Of a stretch of DNA of 43,254 nt, positions 12,001 through 19,492 are shown piece after piece. Source of the DNA: a virus; the IMG/VR virus record IMGVR_UViG_3300009173_002997, positions 1 through 43,254 of that record; one strand, 5' to 3'. Below the pieces are notes generated by a model, which was not told the origin of the DNA, searched no databases, and was given only the letters and a program-made list of their open reading frames with translations. The translations under genes and the position numbers were made by a program. Position 1 is the first letter of the stretch, and each line of letters begins with the position of its first letter.

Positions 12001-15000
12001 CGCATAAGGCGTAAGAGTAATCGCTTCCATAGGGTATTCTGTTATATCGGGGAATACACTCCCGGCAAAAAGCGCGTACGAGGGTTTAAGAGAATGAAAT
12101 TCTTCCGCCTTCAGGTCGACAGTTTCGCCGTCGGAAGTGGCAGTAGCTCTAAATTTCAGTCTAGGTTCTGCCGCCCATCCGCCGAGCGCATCAGCGATAT
12201 ACCAAAGGTACGCGCCACCACCCCCCGAAAAATTACCACCGCCTTCTCCGCCGTCCCCTTGCATGGCCGCGTTCAGCGTCAGTTGATTAACAGACTGAGC
12301 GTTGGAAGTGTCAAACTGATGCGAGGCTCGCTCATGACCGGTGCATGCGGACCCTTCGTAACAACACGCCTCGTAAATAGCAATTGCCTCCCATTTCCCA
12401 CTATGACTAAAGTCCACCAGCAAAGTCTGTTCCGTCCCCATGTCGCTTCGTTTTTCGTCTTTTCTCAGGGTGCTAACTTTAACCATTCTTACACGCGGCA
12501 TTCCTGCTAGCGGATTGGAGTGCTCTACGCCCATCCGGTCTGTGAGTTTTTCCGGGTGTAACGCGTCCCCTTCGACGCCCTCCAATAATATAGTCTTAGT
12601 GGTGCGACCAAGGAGCTTTTCGCTCAATAAATCTAGTTGCACTTCTCGCAGCCACAAGCCGCTAGGCGGCCCTGAATACGGTGCCTTCCCTTTTGCTGTT
12701 ATTCCTGTAAAATATATTCTATCTCTTTCATCGTCTGAGCCGCACCTTATTGCGCTGTAAGCCTTTTGGTCTCCCGCGCAAGTTGGGTCGTCAACCTCCG
12801 CCGCGACTTCCGGGAACATCTCTCGCCAACCCCCTTCCGCAGACATGACTGGCCCGGGGTGAGAAACAACGGGAACACGCAACCCTAAATGTTCACAGTC
12901 ACCAATCAAAGGTTTAACTGGGTATTTAATAGTTCCCGGCACGGTTTTTAGAAAGCCATGGGGTAATTCGGCTATTGCTTTTTTGATAGCATCTTTTTTA
13001 TCGGGCGCGCCCTCCGCGTCCTCGCTATCAACATACATCGGAGCCTCCCATTCAGGGTCGAACGGCCCAAGCGGCAAGCCGTCCACCGGACCTACATTTG
13101 CCGGATTCAACACCGGATCCGGATAATTGTACCCACACTTCAAGAAAAACGAAGTGGCGGTGTCGCCGAGCTGGAACGATCCGCCGGAGCTGCTCATTAA
13201 GTCGGTGTGCGAAACTGTTGGATTTGAAGGGTTTAACCGAAAATATATTCTCTGGCCTGCGCTACCTAAATCACCTAAAACACCAATATCGGTGCAGTTA
13301 TCAGTCATTGATCCACATATCTCTGCTGAGTACCATTGAGGACAAATAGAGCAGGAAGACAAGTCCCAATCCCCACTCCCCACATATTGGGTAACGGTAA
13401 GGTTTCGTTCTGCAAATCTAAAATCAGGGTCAAAAAAGCTTGGGTCAGCCCCGTCATTGAAGCGGTTGGCGTTGATCACTGCATTCGCCCTAACGGGGTT
13501 ATTCGGATCTGGAACACCAAAGCGTGTACCAACCCACATTACGTCATCCTTGTTCGCTGGATGACTAATATCTACGGTGCCATATGCCCAGTACTTGGCT
13601 CTTGCGTTCTCGCCGCCGACCTCGCCGGGGCCGAGTCCGACTGGATCGCCTAGAGCGGTCTTCAAGGTGTCGTAAACCGTTTGACTTGACGATGACAGAA
13701 GAGATGTCAGGAGTGGGTTGCTTGGATCAAACCTTTGAAAAGTGGTCCACCTTGGTTCCGGCCATGCCGCGAAATCCGGAAGAGTGCTAGCGCCTGATGG
13801 CATCAAGTAAAAATCTTCCCCAGTAACCGCACCAGCTACGCCGTTAAGAGTACTATCTTTGTCAAAAAATAGCTCTGATGCAATGGACGGTATGGGTGCC
13901 AAGCATGTGTCTGTTATAAATGGAGAATTATTTAAACCGTCATTACCCGATAAGTAACAAGCTATTTTGCTTGTTGAGCATGCTACGATTGCTGAAACTT
14001 TTTCAAATTTATGCTCTGTTGCGGAGTACACTTTAACAAATGGCACAAGACCAAGCCAGCCTTCGACTGATTTATCCGCATTGATTTGACATGATTTTGT
14101 AAATTTAATTCTATTACGCTCATCCATTGCCTCTTCGTAAGTATTATATAACGCAAAATATTCGTTGGCATCTGCTCCGACAATCCCGAGTCCTACACTT
14201 ACATAATAAGTTTTACCCAGTCTAAATTCTGGACCAAGATGTCTCATGATTTTTCCTGTATTCACTCGTTCATCAATCATGATCATGTCTCCAGTCTCAA
14301 GGCAATGACCTTTGTGATGGCAGGAAGAATTCAACGCACCTCCCCCAACCACCTCTTTTCTTACTAAGGTAGAAACGCCCCAATCGTGTTCTTCGCCATA
14401 TCTTTTCTGAAGATCGTACGCCTCGTCTGAAGACTCGTGATCAATCGATAGTCTTAATGGACCTATAGGAACTGGGGTCGAATTGTGCCAAAGGCAAAAT
14501 TGCGGGCCGCCGGTCGTCCACGAGCCCGGCGGTACCAACCCGAGGTTATTAAGAGCCATTGGGTCTACGCCATTTAAGGCATCCCCTCTAGTGTAATGTA
14601 AAGTAGCGTGGGTATCGGAGATCTTTCTCGGCCATAAAACCGGCGGTGGGCTACAGTGGGAGCTGCTACAATTGGAAGCCTGCGACTTGTCGCCGGCGCA
14701 TCGGCCACGATAATCCACGCCGTGGCCGTCGTCATCGGATATGACATAGCATCCAAAAAAATCTTCCAAAGCCATCAGCGGGGGCAGATCGCCACACTCA
14801 TCCCCAGCAATTGTAGGCCAATTCTCGTATACCACCGTAGATTCGCCGGTTACGAAACCGTGGGCGCAGGGCGCGCCGTCTTGGAACAATGGATCCTCAA
14901 AACATTTAATTGTGTAAATTGCATTTGTATCCGGAAAGGCGGTCCCATTCCCGTGAACTTGTCCGGCTTGTCCGGTCGTCATTTGAAATCTTTGTGGTTC

Positions 15001-17349
15001 GTTCAAAACCGACGTTGGGCTTGTCAATCCCAGTTCAATCTCCCATCCTTCATGATTGGGGCATGGCTTGAATAAGTGAGCGTCACCTTTACAATCAAAG
15101 CCTACATATAGGTCCCGTCTCCATGACGACGTCAAACCAGATATAAAACTTCCAATGCCGAAATCGAAACTAAGCGGCTTCACTTGTATCTCGGCGGCAT
15201 CACGAATGTCTACTACGCCCCGTGTATGAAGCTTGCTTGGTAAAGTTCCGATCGGAGTTATGTTTTGCACTTCAACGTCTTCTGATTGAACTGAGCCATC
15301 TCCGGTAACGCCAGTTATTCTTATGATGTCACCGATTTCTAGATTGCCGCAATTATTTGTGCAATTAATTTCAATACTAGTATCTCCGTAACTTGTCGCG
15401 GCCCTTAAAGTTCCTACGGGGGACGTCCCACAAACGAATACAAAATCGTCTCTCACAAGACTAACGGATAATGCTGGTATTATTCTATACTCTAAAATAC
15501 AGGAACCTTTATCTTCTATTTGTGTTATTGTGTGATAATAAGTTGTTCCATCTTTTTGTATGTATATGCAGTCTCCCAGTTTAGCGGTATCAATTAAAGT
15601 TTGAGGTCCATATTCGTTACAAAATTCTAAAGTATTTGCTTCTGCGGCGGCGTCGGCATTCAAAAATCCCACAGAATCAGCCTCACTTTCTTCGCAATCA
15701 GCGGAAGTGCATGCAGCCCAGTCTTCTATGTTAGTTCCCCATGTAAATTCATCACACCCCGGACACCCATCTTTCCCTAATACGCCTTGGTAGCCTTGTC
15801 CTGCGTAAGCGCCAGATATACCTTGTTCTCCAGACTCGCCTTGTTCCCCTTCCTCACCCACTGTACCTTGGTAGCCTTGATATCCTAAGCCTTGGTACCC
15901 TTGGTAACCTTGGTCACCTTGATAACCTTTTTGGCCAACATTAATTAAAAATCCATCAAAAGCAGCGTCGATTAATTGAGTTGTTCCGTTAGAATATGTA
16001 ACGTTCTTAAATCTAAACCAAACTTCAAAATAATCCGATGAACCGTTTGCTTCAGCTATGCCTCCAGTTTCCACGGATGCGTGAGCGATGTGGCCTGCGT
16101 CTGGTGCTGTATAAAAATTTTCCGCTACGATTGTACCCGTAGGGGCCGTGGTTGTTCCCGCCGTGCCCGATGCATTTTTTACAATTCGGATATCAATATG
16201 CTTACCGCCCCCGCCGTAGTTAGGGCTACTATATATACCGCTACCGCCTATCTTAGCGTGAAGTTTGTATTTTCCTGCCGTGGTTGGAGTAAATCTACTT
16301 GTGCTAACATCATAGTTAGAAGCTGTATCAATTAATTCATTATCAACATCCGCTTTATGCCAGAGTGGGCATCCCTCGCTTGAGCAGTTAGTGGTATTGT
16401 CGGTAAAATCGTAATAAGTAGATGTATTTTCGTCAGCAGAGAATACAACTTCTGGACCCCCTTCGCCTTGGTAACCCTTGTTTCCTTGATACCCTTGCGC
16501 ACCGTCAGTCCCATCTACGCCGTCAGCCCCATCTACGCCGTCAGCGCCATCTACGCCGTCAGCACCACCATTTCCTTGGTGCCCTTGGTATCCTTGGTTT
16601 GCCACAGCGCCATCTAATCCTTGATATCCTACACCTTGATATCCTTGGTAACCTTGCGCGCCGTCATTCCCATCAGCGCCACCATTCCCTTGATATCCTT
16701 GATACCCTACCCCTTGATACCCTAGCCCTTGATAGCCCTGATAACCTTGCTCCCCATCCGCGCCGTACGTGCCGTCGGCACCGGTCATTTTTAAAACACC
16801 ACCCATAAGGTCGTGGGTAGCACAATAATAATACATGCTATCATTTATGCCGTTGGGCACATCCCAAATTAAATATGCTGCCCCGTTACCATCGGTTCCT
16901 ACTTTTTGTAATTCATTACTTGAACCACCCGTATAGGTGTTATTGTTACTCCACGTTCCGTCAGCTCCGGTGGATAAGGAAAAAATATGGCCAGAATTAG
17001 AAGAGTCGTTTAGGTTGAAATTGTATTTAAAATTCGGAAGAAGCTTTAAGGACGGTTGTTGTATTCCGTCGATAAAATATTTATTAGCGTTTACGGTTAC
17101 TATGAATTCTATTTCTGCTAACCCTGTTTCGCCTTGATTTCCCTGATAGCCTTGATAACCTTGGTATCCTTGGTCACCGTCTTCGCCGCTTATTCCCGCT
17201 ACCCCGGTTGATCCTTGGGACCCCTGAGGCCCTACCCCTCCAGCGCCAGAGCCAGAAGAAGACGACGACGAGGAGGAAGTACTGGAAGCGCAATATAATT
17301 CGCTCCCAGTAACTAAATTTGTAATACAAACTTTGTAATTTGTAGTCAT
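6088..17349 (-). CDS. Giant 3753-aa modular virion protein (fibre/adhesin) with toxin-like TIKI/ChaN-type domain
   Basis: This is a single 3753-codon gene; an AAAAGGAG motif sits just before its ATG. Order by approximate residue: Ser-rich N-terminus (23-33); collagen-like GxY with many YQG triplets (40-75); cupredoxin-like domain (78-190) ending YYYCATHDLMGG; further collagen-like triplets (190-295); C1q/jelly-roll-like sandwich (300-470); collagen-like triplets (471-530); a Cys-containing module (570-643) also found in the neighbouring giant protein; a long Cys-rich region I cannot assign; two Calx-beta-like domains (about 2326-2690); a TIKI/ChaN-like domain (about 2700-2920) with AEASH, LEH and GGAAHATG motifs; then a Cys- and Gly-rich C-terminus. 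Its size and modularity fit a receptor-binding fibre or other virion appendage. Base composition is visibly richer in G+C than the rest of the window. Existence as a gene is certain. Placement in the virion is inference from context. Confidence 0.9.
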   Translation of the reverse strand: MTTNYKVCITNLVTGSELYCASSTSSSSSSSSGSGAGGVGPQGSQGSTGVAGISGEDGDQGYQGYQGYQGNQGETGLAEIEFIVTVNANKYFIDGIQQPSLKLLPNFKYNFNLNDSSNSGHIFSLSTGADGTWSNNNTYTGGSSNELQKVGTDGNGAAYLIWDVPNGINDSMYYYCATHDLMGGVLKMTGADGTYGADGEQGYQGYQGLGYQGVGYQGYQGNGGADGNDGAQGYQGYQGVGYQGLDGAVANQGYQGHQGNGGADGVDGADGVDGADGVDGTDGAQGYQGNKGYQGEGGPEVVFSADENTSTYYDFTDNTTNCSSEGCPLWHKADVDNELIDTASNYDVSTSRFTPTTAGKYKLHAKIGGSGIYSSPNYGGGGKHIDIRIVKNASGTAGTTTAPTGTIVAENFYTAPDAGHIAHASVETGGIAEANGSSDYFEVWFRFKNVTYSNGTTQLIDAAFDGFLINVGQKGYQGDQGYQGYQGLGYQGYQGTVGEEGEQGESGEQGISGAYAGQGYQGVLGKDGCPGCDEFTWGTNIEDWAACTSADCEESEADSVGFLNADAAAEANTLEFCNEYGPQTLIDTAKLGDCIYIQKDGTTYYHTITQIEDKGSCILEYRIIPALSVSLVRDDFVFVCGTSPVGTLRAATSYGDTSIEINCTNNCGNLEIGDIIRITGVTGDGSVQSEDVEVQNITPIGTLPSKLHTRGVVDIRDAAEIQVKPLSFDFGIGSFISGLTSSWRRDLYVGFDCKGDAHLFKPCPNHEGWEIELGLTSPTSVLNEPQRFQMTTGQAGQVHGNGTAFPDTNAIYTIKCFEDPLFQDGAPCAHGFVTGESTVVYENWPTIAGDECGDLPPLMALEDFFGCYVISDDDGHGVDYRGRCAGDKSQASNCSSSHCSPPPVLWPRKISDTHATLHYTRGDALNGVDPMALNNLGLVPPGSWTTGGPQFCLWHNSTPVPIGPLRLSIDHESSDEAYDLQKRYGEEHDWGVSTLVRKEVVGGGALNSSCHHKGHCLETGDMIMIDERVNTGKIMRHLGPEFRLGKTYYVSVGLGIVGADANEYFALYNTYEEAMDERNRIKFTKSCQINADKSVEGWLGLVPFVKVYSATEHKFEKVSAIVACSTSKIACYLSGNDGLNNSPFITDTCLAPIPSIASELFFDKDSTLNGVAGAVTGEDFYLMPSGASTLPDFAAWPEPRWTTFQRFDPSNPLLTSLLSSSSQTVYDTLKTALGDPVGLGPGEVGGENARAKYWAYGTVDISHPANKDDVMWVGTRFGVPDPNNPVRANAVINANRFNDGADPSFFDPDFRFAERNLTVTQYVGSGDWDLSSCSICPQWYSAEICGSMTDNCTDIGVLGDLGSAGQRIYFRLNPSNPTVSHTDLMSSSGGSFQLGDTATSFFLKCGYNYPDPVLNPANVGPVDGLPLGPFDPEWEAPMYVDSEDAEGAPDKKDAIKKAIAELPHGFLKTVPGTIKYPVKPLIGDCEHLGLRVPVVSHPGPVMSAEGGWREMFPEVAAEVDDPTCAGDQKAYSAIRCGSDDERDRIYFTGITAKGKAPYSGPPSGLWLREVQLDLLSEKLLGRTTKTILLEGVEGDALHPEKLTDRMGVEHSNPLAGMPRVRMVKVSTLRKDEKRSDMGTEQTLLVDFSHSGKWEAIAIYEACCYEGSACTGHERASHQFDTSNAQSVNQLTLNAAMQGDGGEGGGNFSGGGGAYLWYIADALGGWAAEPRLKFRATATSDGETVDLKAEEFHSLKPSYALFAGSVFPDITEYPMEAITLTPYANNVPSFTVDILQYTVTNAPHPYSTVGERRGGCDTIRWNEDDHPPGYESQHGYEWRALILTSEGGTKPEKLWCDDDPCWDPIDYAQMELNDAWYDDNFSSSSINVTHTDNNCSCFSGDECINMAEDPVTDLPQNSPATIKFSAKAGDLTKMARTGQRDEAITDPATGLPTGETSDNYISQFDILESVVPPIITGLTFENRDDEIGYWSNFALRVEASSAEERKPDGIPILKGYGWHSMVRFEIDAELGGKEQVRGLLPTYIGAGGPSSAQLNCSSRMLKDNEHFCSFEAPICGNEADLGGDFVAYGERPNLSVTWGAGWMYFSADPEKTLEEHLSFGKGISNIDLTTGLQLGASEQDLTKPYGPSAITLRGTQSRVIPPVSGCKTFFNVKDDLGSANTESVDHAFSISANPVSLLAEGYSCCVRGDICSEFEEGLNEWIFVDPSLEIDGVLVNQNKKACSGIHSNEAMRTFNAMEAPRGIVLDPQDTILGATSITDFTAWTDAGDGMGLGHNDQRGFMEDCCGNSEPNIHSEMECVTTTAAPPEATYFRFAYRTLVMDGAKRGWEWLPDYESRVREGTGAKEPQRINPETGSPRKTIHQVHVQRFNELRGTATVNYEVSMPGTNTPYHTFADDDDLIAVGENPLGQQTVKTGTLTFNDGDEVMVIELVIDPDQLPESDEVFEVILSSPTTDFFGSTPVITWDAVGAPTWLGHYVTINNDDSVYMGWDPDRFGNPATLTVGTNGTNGTDINEIGDGIIRTLRDGTLASGMVTDITFTTIDGSAECGVHFSADGSTANPVCPIGASFAFTSSMTRGNNQVGGTPVVFMAIPGSGEGATRTFQIKIELPAGANNTQATSAGLMNNILTVTMVDNRGARALICSGAEGDGENPANSQLVYSMEASIVRSTQSAGQTGGSVQGGIMIAEASHSIPAFIDWITQNIAALNINVLFLEHISDMPLLGPDGKPTGKYTLPTSIKDDLIPEGATVKTHQDILNEWLATKGGPGTKEYHAMLHTMGTWDIGSHAHGGQFSDNPTDKDERGFCCSEAWPGDRMVDQWMELFKACSDEGIDIVGINLEDDAINKRNIHWAKKINGYLSTHPTAKFLIVGGAAHATGVDLLGDALGDAFMPNANKPAVNTMIQVNGNGGKLFVPSYNFQNPSCNSGQDSVNAVIDGPLGDIGDPIPTGLGSWASDPCFCFWKFRGDHGVDSFPPTYQLLPVDTNYIVYMNDCVDQLGEDAGGGDMRHIDFNCADISQPARDSHYEADLENPDAAFSPNKGDLNKNDIPIWDRDFYPNKEDQNHLTQKIKRKGYGKKDWAMGQETSCNGVAPDDGSYVQPINVTGEDKCYRVQDYTYINQIEPYHAAGGRAWSDDRDSRPTAPSMKSPAQAVADEAPGQGSGRRLDEWEYRSNQGWVECDCATHCYYLEYNGTPNFGLTDDTWVVTSDLASGVSTNELIVNRCEDGPFFVEAISTSSAANYFRAGRLGGGDQDVVDAFADQGAVNPIDASLRSMGFGFGQPGGGPALRAAYDKIKFMTKVDVDGNIVDDMSCCEWMANGAAPESRPTQCGALPDPCCETPEVEKCTYDVGHDQEGEDCTKGDLGCTCVCENPVYVCSNVCIDGMDGASAGGGQLPAGGLQLGDLDGNWLLTTVPASYTQPDEPNEGWQNVGAAGDERFNGKQVWSHTNPAPLAGSTPITYYMWMTAAAGNNQMCVISSVDDFGGSTASSTYSPYIASLVEDTGTLDANGDPVFEYQSNPECPYNSANPALGSPWFGPEEATGTNATSVEWCNAFVNCPGCEEISQPPSGGCCDESTVRRYVLAGGGGLTTTPMPIPTPIVYMGHICDGVGGQFVQENGVDKQFYFCDFSNLVNGIENSTNWSGWSIGESCGGEAAAGCIFIPNFAKYTYGTGMGSAGSGPTGSETNADPWDVNDADINWFDEWEALGGATTGLRLTSPCATGQSGGTCGCDFCGT
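15780..15945 (-). repeat. Collagen-like triplet repeat tract (third block)
   Basis: This degenerate 9-bp-based tandem repeat encodes Gly-x-y triplets, mainly GYQG and GEEGEQG, at about residues 471-530 of the 3753-aa protein. Tyr-Gln replaces the Pro-rich pairs of classical collagen. Confidence 0.85.
16460..16770 (-). repeat. Collagen-like triplet repeat tract (second block)
   Basis: Repeated ccttggtat-type 9-mers encode GYQG triplets mixed with GADG and GVDG triplets, at about residues 195-300 of the giant protein. Such tracts in phage fibres usually form trimeric stalks. Repeat number is likely to vary between isolates by slippage or recombination. Confidence 0.85.
16511..16564 (-). repeat. 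18-bp tandem repeat, three copies (GADGVD)
   Basis: Three adjacent 18-bp units start with ccatctacgccgtcagc and differ only in the last base. They lie at 16511-16528, 16529-16546 and 16547-16564, inside the collagen-like tract. Near-identity at the DNA level suggests recent expansion. Confidence 0.9.
17125..17240 (-). repeat. Collagen-like triplet repeat tract (first block)
   Basis: This tract encodes GVGPQGSQGSTG-type and GYQGYQG triplets near the N-terminus of the giant protein. It precedes the cupredoxin-like domain and follows the Ser-rich segment. Confidence 0.8.
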
Positions 17350-17374
17350 TCTCCTTTTGCCGTTCTCCTGTTAT

Positions 17375-17746
17375 TTAACTATAATCCGCATCCACGCCGC
17401 TGGTAACTTCTGGATGAATTAAAAATTTTCCTTTCAAGATTTTTTCAATATCTTCCGCGCCAGTTAGCGGGAATCTTTCTATATCGTATAATGCTTCCGT
17501 AATGGGAAGCTGAGCAGTTTGAATGGAGGTTAAAAGAATATCTACGAGACCATTTGGGCCATCGTAGATAACGGGGTCTAAATTTACTAAAATATTAGTA
17601 TCAGGATCAGAATATTTGTTTTTTACTACGCCCCTTACTTCATTGCCTGTTAAATCAACAGAATTAAGGCTAGCGTCTAATACCTGTATCCTTATATTAA
17701 AGGTCGAACCTTGGGTTATATTTAGATCTACGTTCTCCGCGCTCAT
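17375..17746 (-). CDS. Small beta-sandwich structural protein (123 aa)
   Basis: The 123-residue product has the pattern ITQGSTFNIRIQV then VDLTGNEVRG, followed by a region ending LPITEALYDIERF. This resembles the small phage proteins with an Ig-like or BppU-N-like sandwich (EQGATF..LTGY..R) that sit next to tail fibre or baseplate genes in many tailed phages. There is no signal peptide or membrane segment. It lies 25 nt upstream of the 3753-aa gene and is probably co-transcribed with it. An adaptor, or a small subunit attaching the giant protein to the virion, is plausible. That role is inference from family likeness and position; no catalytic motif is visible. Confidence 0.75.
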   Translation of the reverse strand: MSAENVDLNITQGSTFNIRIQVLDASLNSVDLTGNEVRGVVKNKYSDPDTNILVNLDPVIYDGPNGLVDILLTSIQTAQLPITEALYDIERFPLTGAEDIEKILKGKFLIHPEVTSGVDADYS

Positions 17747-17797
17747 ACATATATTATTTACACCTGAGCAAGGAAAATATACTTTTTTTTATTACTT

Positions 17798-18214
17798 TTA
17801 TCGACCTTCGTCCAATATTTTTTTTGCTTCGTTCGAAATGGGAGGGATTGAGGAGAGCTTTTGATCTGGTTTTCTAAATCCAGAAATATATGTTTTAAAT
17901 TCGTAAACTAATTTTTTAGTGATAGTTACCCTATCGTCTACCGGAATAAGCCCCATTTTGTGCGCGTGAGATTGTAAATCAGACGTATTCATGTTTTCTA
18001 GCTTCCTGACATATTCATTTACATCAACCGTGCCATATTTCGTGCTTCCCTTATCTCCCCAAATTTGATCTAAGGTTGTAGGCTGACACTTTTCTTCTTT
18101 CCCGTGGGTTTGGGAAAGCGATCCGAGAAGCGTTTTTCCCTTTTTAGAGCCCTTTGTCGACTTTTTTACCGCTTTACTAGCAGCCTTCTTCGATGGTTTA
18201 TTCTTTTGTGTCAT
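17798..18214 (-). CDS. Basic protein with SAP/HeH-like segment, unknown function (138 aa)
   Basis: Residues 1-30 are strongly basic (KKAASKAVKKSTKGSKKG), which suggests nucleic-acid contact or a disordered tail. Residues about 75-110 (KLENMNTSDLQSHAHKMGL, then a charged helix) resemble the helix-extension-helix of SAP or Rho-N-like domains, with low confidence. It is the first gene after the capsid gene terminator, so it needs either its own promoter in the 92-nt gap or read-through. Upstream of ATG 18214 I see no convincing Shine-Dalgarno. I do not recognise the family. A head-completion or DNA-associated virion protein is possible. Confidence 0.7.
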   Translation of the reverse strand: MTQKNKPSKKAASKAVKKSTKGSKKGKTLLGSLSQTHGKEEKCQPTTLDQIWGDKGSTKYGTVDVNEYVRKLENMNTSDLQSHAHKMGLIPVDDRVTITKKLVYEFKTYISGFRKPDQKLSSIPPISNEAKKILDEGR

Positions 18215-18256
18215 GACTTATGGTATTAGACTTAGCTAAAAAAACAAATATTTAAA

Positions 18257-18286
18257 CAAAAAAATCCCCGCCCGAAGGCGGGGATT
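18257..18286 (-). terminator. Rho-independent terminator after the major capsid gene
   Basis: On the minus strand, a 10-bp stem (aatccccgcc / ggcggggatt, 18263-18286) closes a TTCG tetraloop with a C-G closing pair. A run of seven T follows at 18264-18258. It lies 21 nt past the capsid stop codon, a classic strong intrinsic terminator. Confidence 0.95.
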
Positions 18287-18306
18287 AGAGTTTAATACTG
18301 TTCGTG

Positions 18307-19464
18307 TTACACAATCAAACCAAGGACTGCGCGTGAGTCGATGCAGATACGTCCCTCTTCGAGGAATCCGTAAAAGCCAGTCTTCTCAACGCGACTTCCG
18401 TACATGTTGAATTGCTCATCAGGAAGAGCCCTGAATGTGCCGTCGCCTCCACTGTCGTGTTGACGAGCAACAGGACGAATGAATGCGCCGCGTGTATTGT
18501 CGACACCAACGAGAACTTCGTGGGATGCAACAGCAAACGGCTGAAGCCCGACGGTATCATCGTCGATATCATCTTCGAGAGCTTCCAAGTTGTCGGTGGC
18601 AGAAGTAAACGCAAACTCACTAAAGAGCTTATTGTACTTCTTGTCTTTTCCGAACTCGACCATCTCAACGAGGTTAACGCCGTAGATAGACTGCATGCCA
18701 GCACTGCGATAAATGTCCTCACGGATATTATCTGACAAAGTTTGGTCATGCGTGCCGGTAGCAGCGCCAGTTGTGTTAATCGGGTTATACGCAAACGCGC
18801 GAACCTTTTCCATAACCTCAGGACTGAGGTACAGGTCAGTGATTCCGTTCGAATAAGGTGCGATCGGTGTGTTGCCTGAGAAGGACTCGTTAAGTCTCTT
18901 AGTAAGAGTCATCATCTTATTAAGATCTACGAGACCAAATTGACCGATTTTATCAGCCGCGACAACGTGCTTCAAGCCGTTTGTCTCTGCGTCAGCAAGA
19001 GCTTTCATGATAACGGCCCAAGCATTACGCTCTTGCTTAACAAGAACTTCCTGCGCCATTCTTTCGATAGCCTTACTTACGACATCAAGACGTGCTCTGC
19101 GAGCATAACGCTTGTTGAAACTCACTGCTGAGTCTAAACGATACGTTGCGATCTTGACCTCTTTCATACCCTCAACTTGTGAAGTGGGTAAACCACCAGC
19201 CATGTGCTGACTCCATACGGTTACGTAGCCATCGCCTTCGCCGTAGTAAAGATCGAGAGGATAGCTAGGGCTATCGTCCTCATCAAATTGGGAATCAACA
19301 AAAATTTGACTTGCAGTTCCAGCGGTATACAGAACTTTCTGAATCACTGGTCCAAGAAAAGCGGCAAAGGCTTCCTGCGCCTCGCGGGCAACAGCAGGAT
19401 CTTTCGATCCCATAGCTTTGATAAGCTCTACTTGTTCTGGAGTATTTTTTAATTTTAATTTCAT
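18307..19464 (-). CDS. Major capsid protein (HK97 fold)
   Basis: The 385-residue protein forms the capsid shell. Evidence is the position directly after protease/scaffold and a candidate decoration gene, the usual MCP length, and an HK97-like layout: a helical N-terminal arm (residues 8-45), a long spine-helix region with RYARRARLDVVSKAIERM near 120-140, and a C-terminal P/A-domain-like end. A strong Shine-Dalgarno (AAAGGAG at about 19475) precedes ATG 19464, and an intrinsic terminator follows the stop. Its codon use is richer in G/C at third positions than nearby accessory genes, as expected for the most expressed virion gene. No cleavage site for the protease is obvious by eye. The call rests on context as much as on sequence. 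Confidence 0.88.
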   Translation of the reverse strand: MKLKLKNTPEQVELIKAMGSKDPAVAREAQEAFAAFLGPVIQKVLYTAGTASQIFVDSQFDEDDSPSYPLDLYYGEGDGYVTVWSQHMAGGLPTSQVEGMKEVKIATYRLDSAVSFNKRYARRARLDVVSKAIERMAQEVLVKQERNAWAVIMKALADAETNGLKHVVAADKIGQFGLVDLNKMMTLTKRLNESFSGNTPIAPYSNGITDLYLSPEVMEKVRAFAYNPINTTGAATGTHDQTLSDNIREDIYRSAGMQSIYGVNLVEMVEFGKDKKYNKLFSEFAFTSATDNLEALEDDIDDDTVGLQPFAVASHEVLVGVDNTRGAFIRPVARQHDSGGDGTFRALPDEQFNMYGSRVEKTGFYGFLEEGRICIDSRAVLGLIV

Positions 19465-19492
19465 TTTCTAAAGTCTCCTTTATATTATTTGT

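Noticed and set aside
16460-16770. CRISPR-like spacing of short repeats
   Set aside because: The units are 9-18 bp, contiguous, in frame and encode Gly-x-y triplets. There are no spacers and no cas genes.
18315-18794. 159-codon minus-strand ORF in another frame of the capsid gene
   Set aside because: It lies wholly inside the major capsid gene and its Ser/Leu-rich translation looks like an off-frame shadow.
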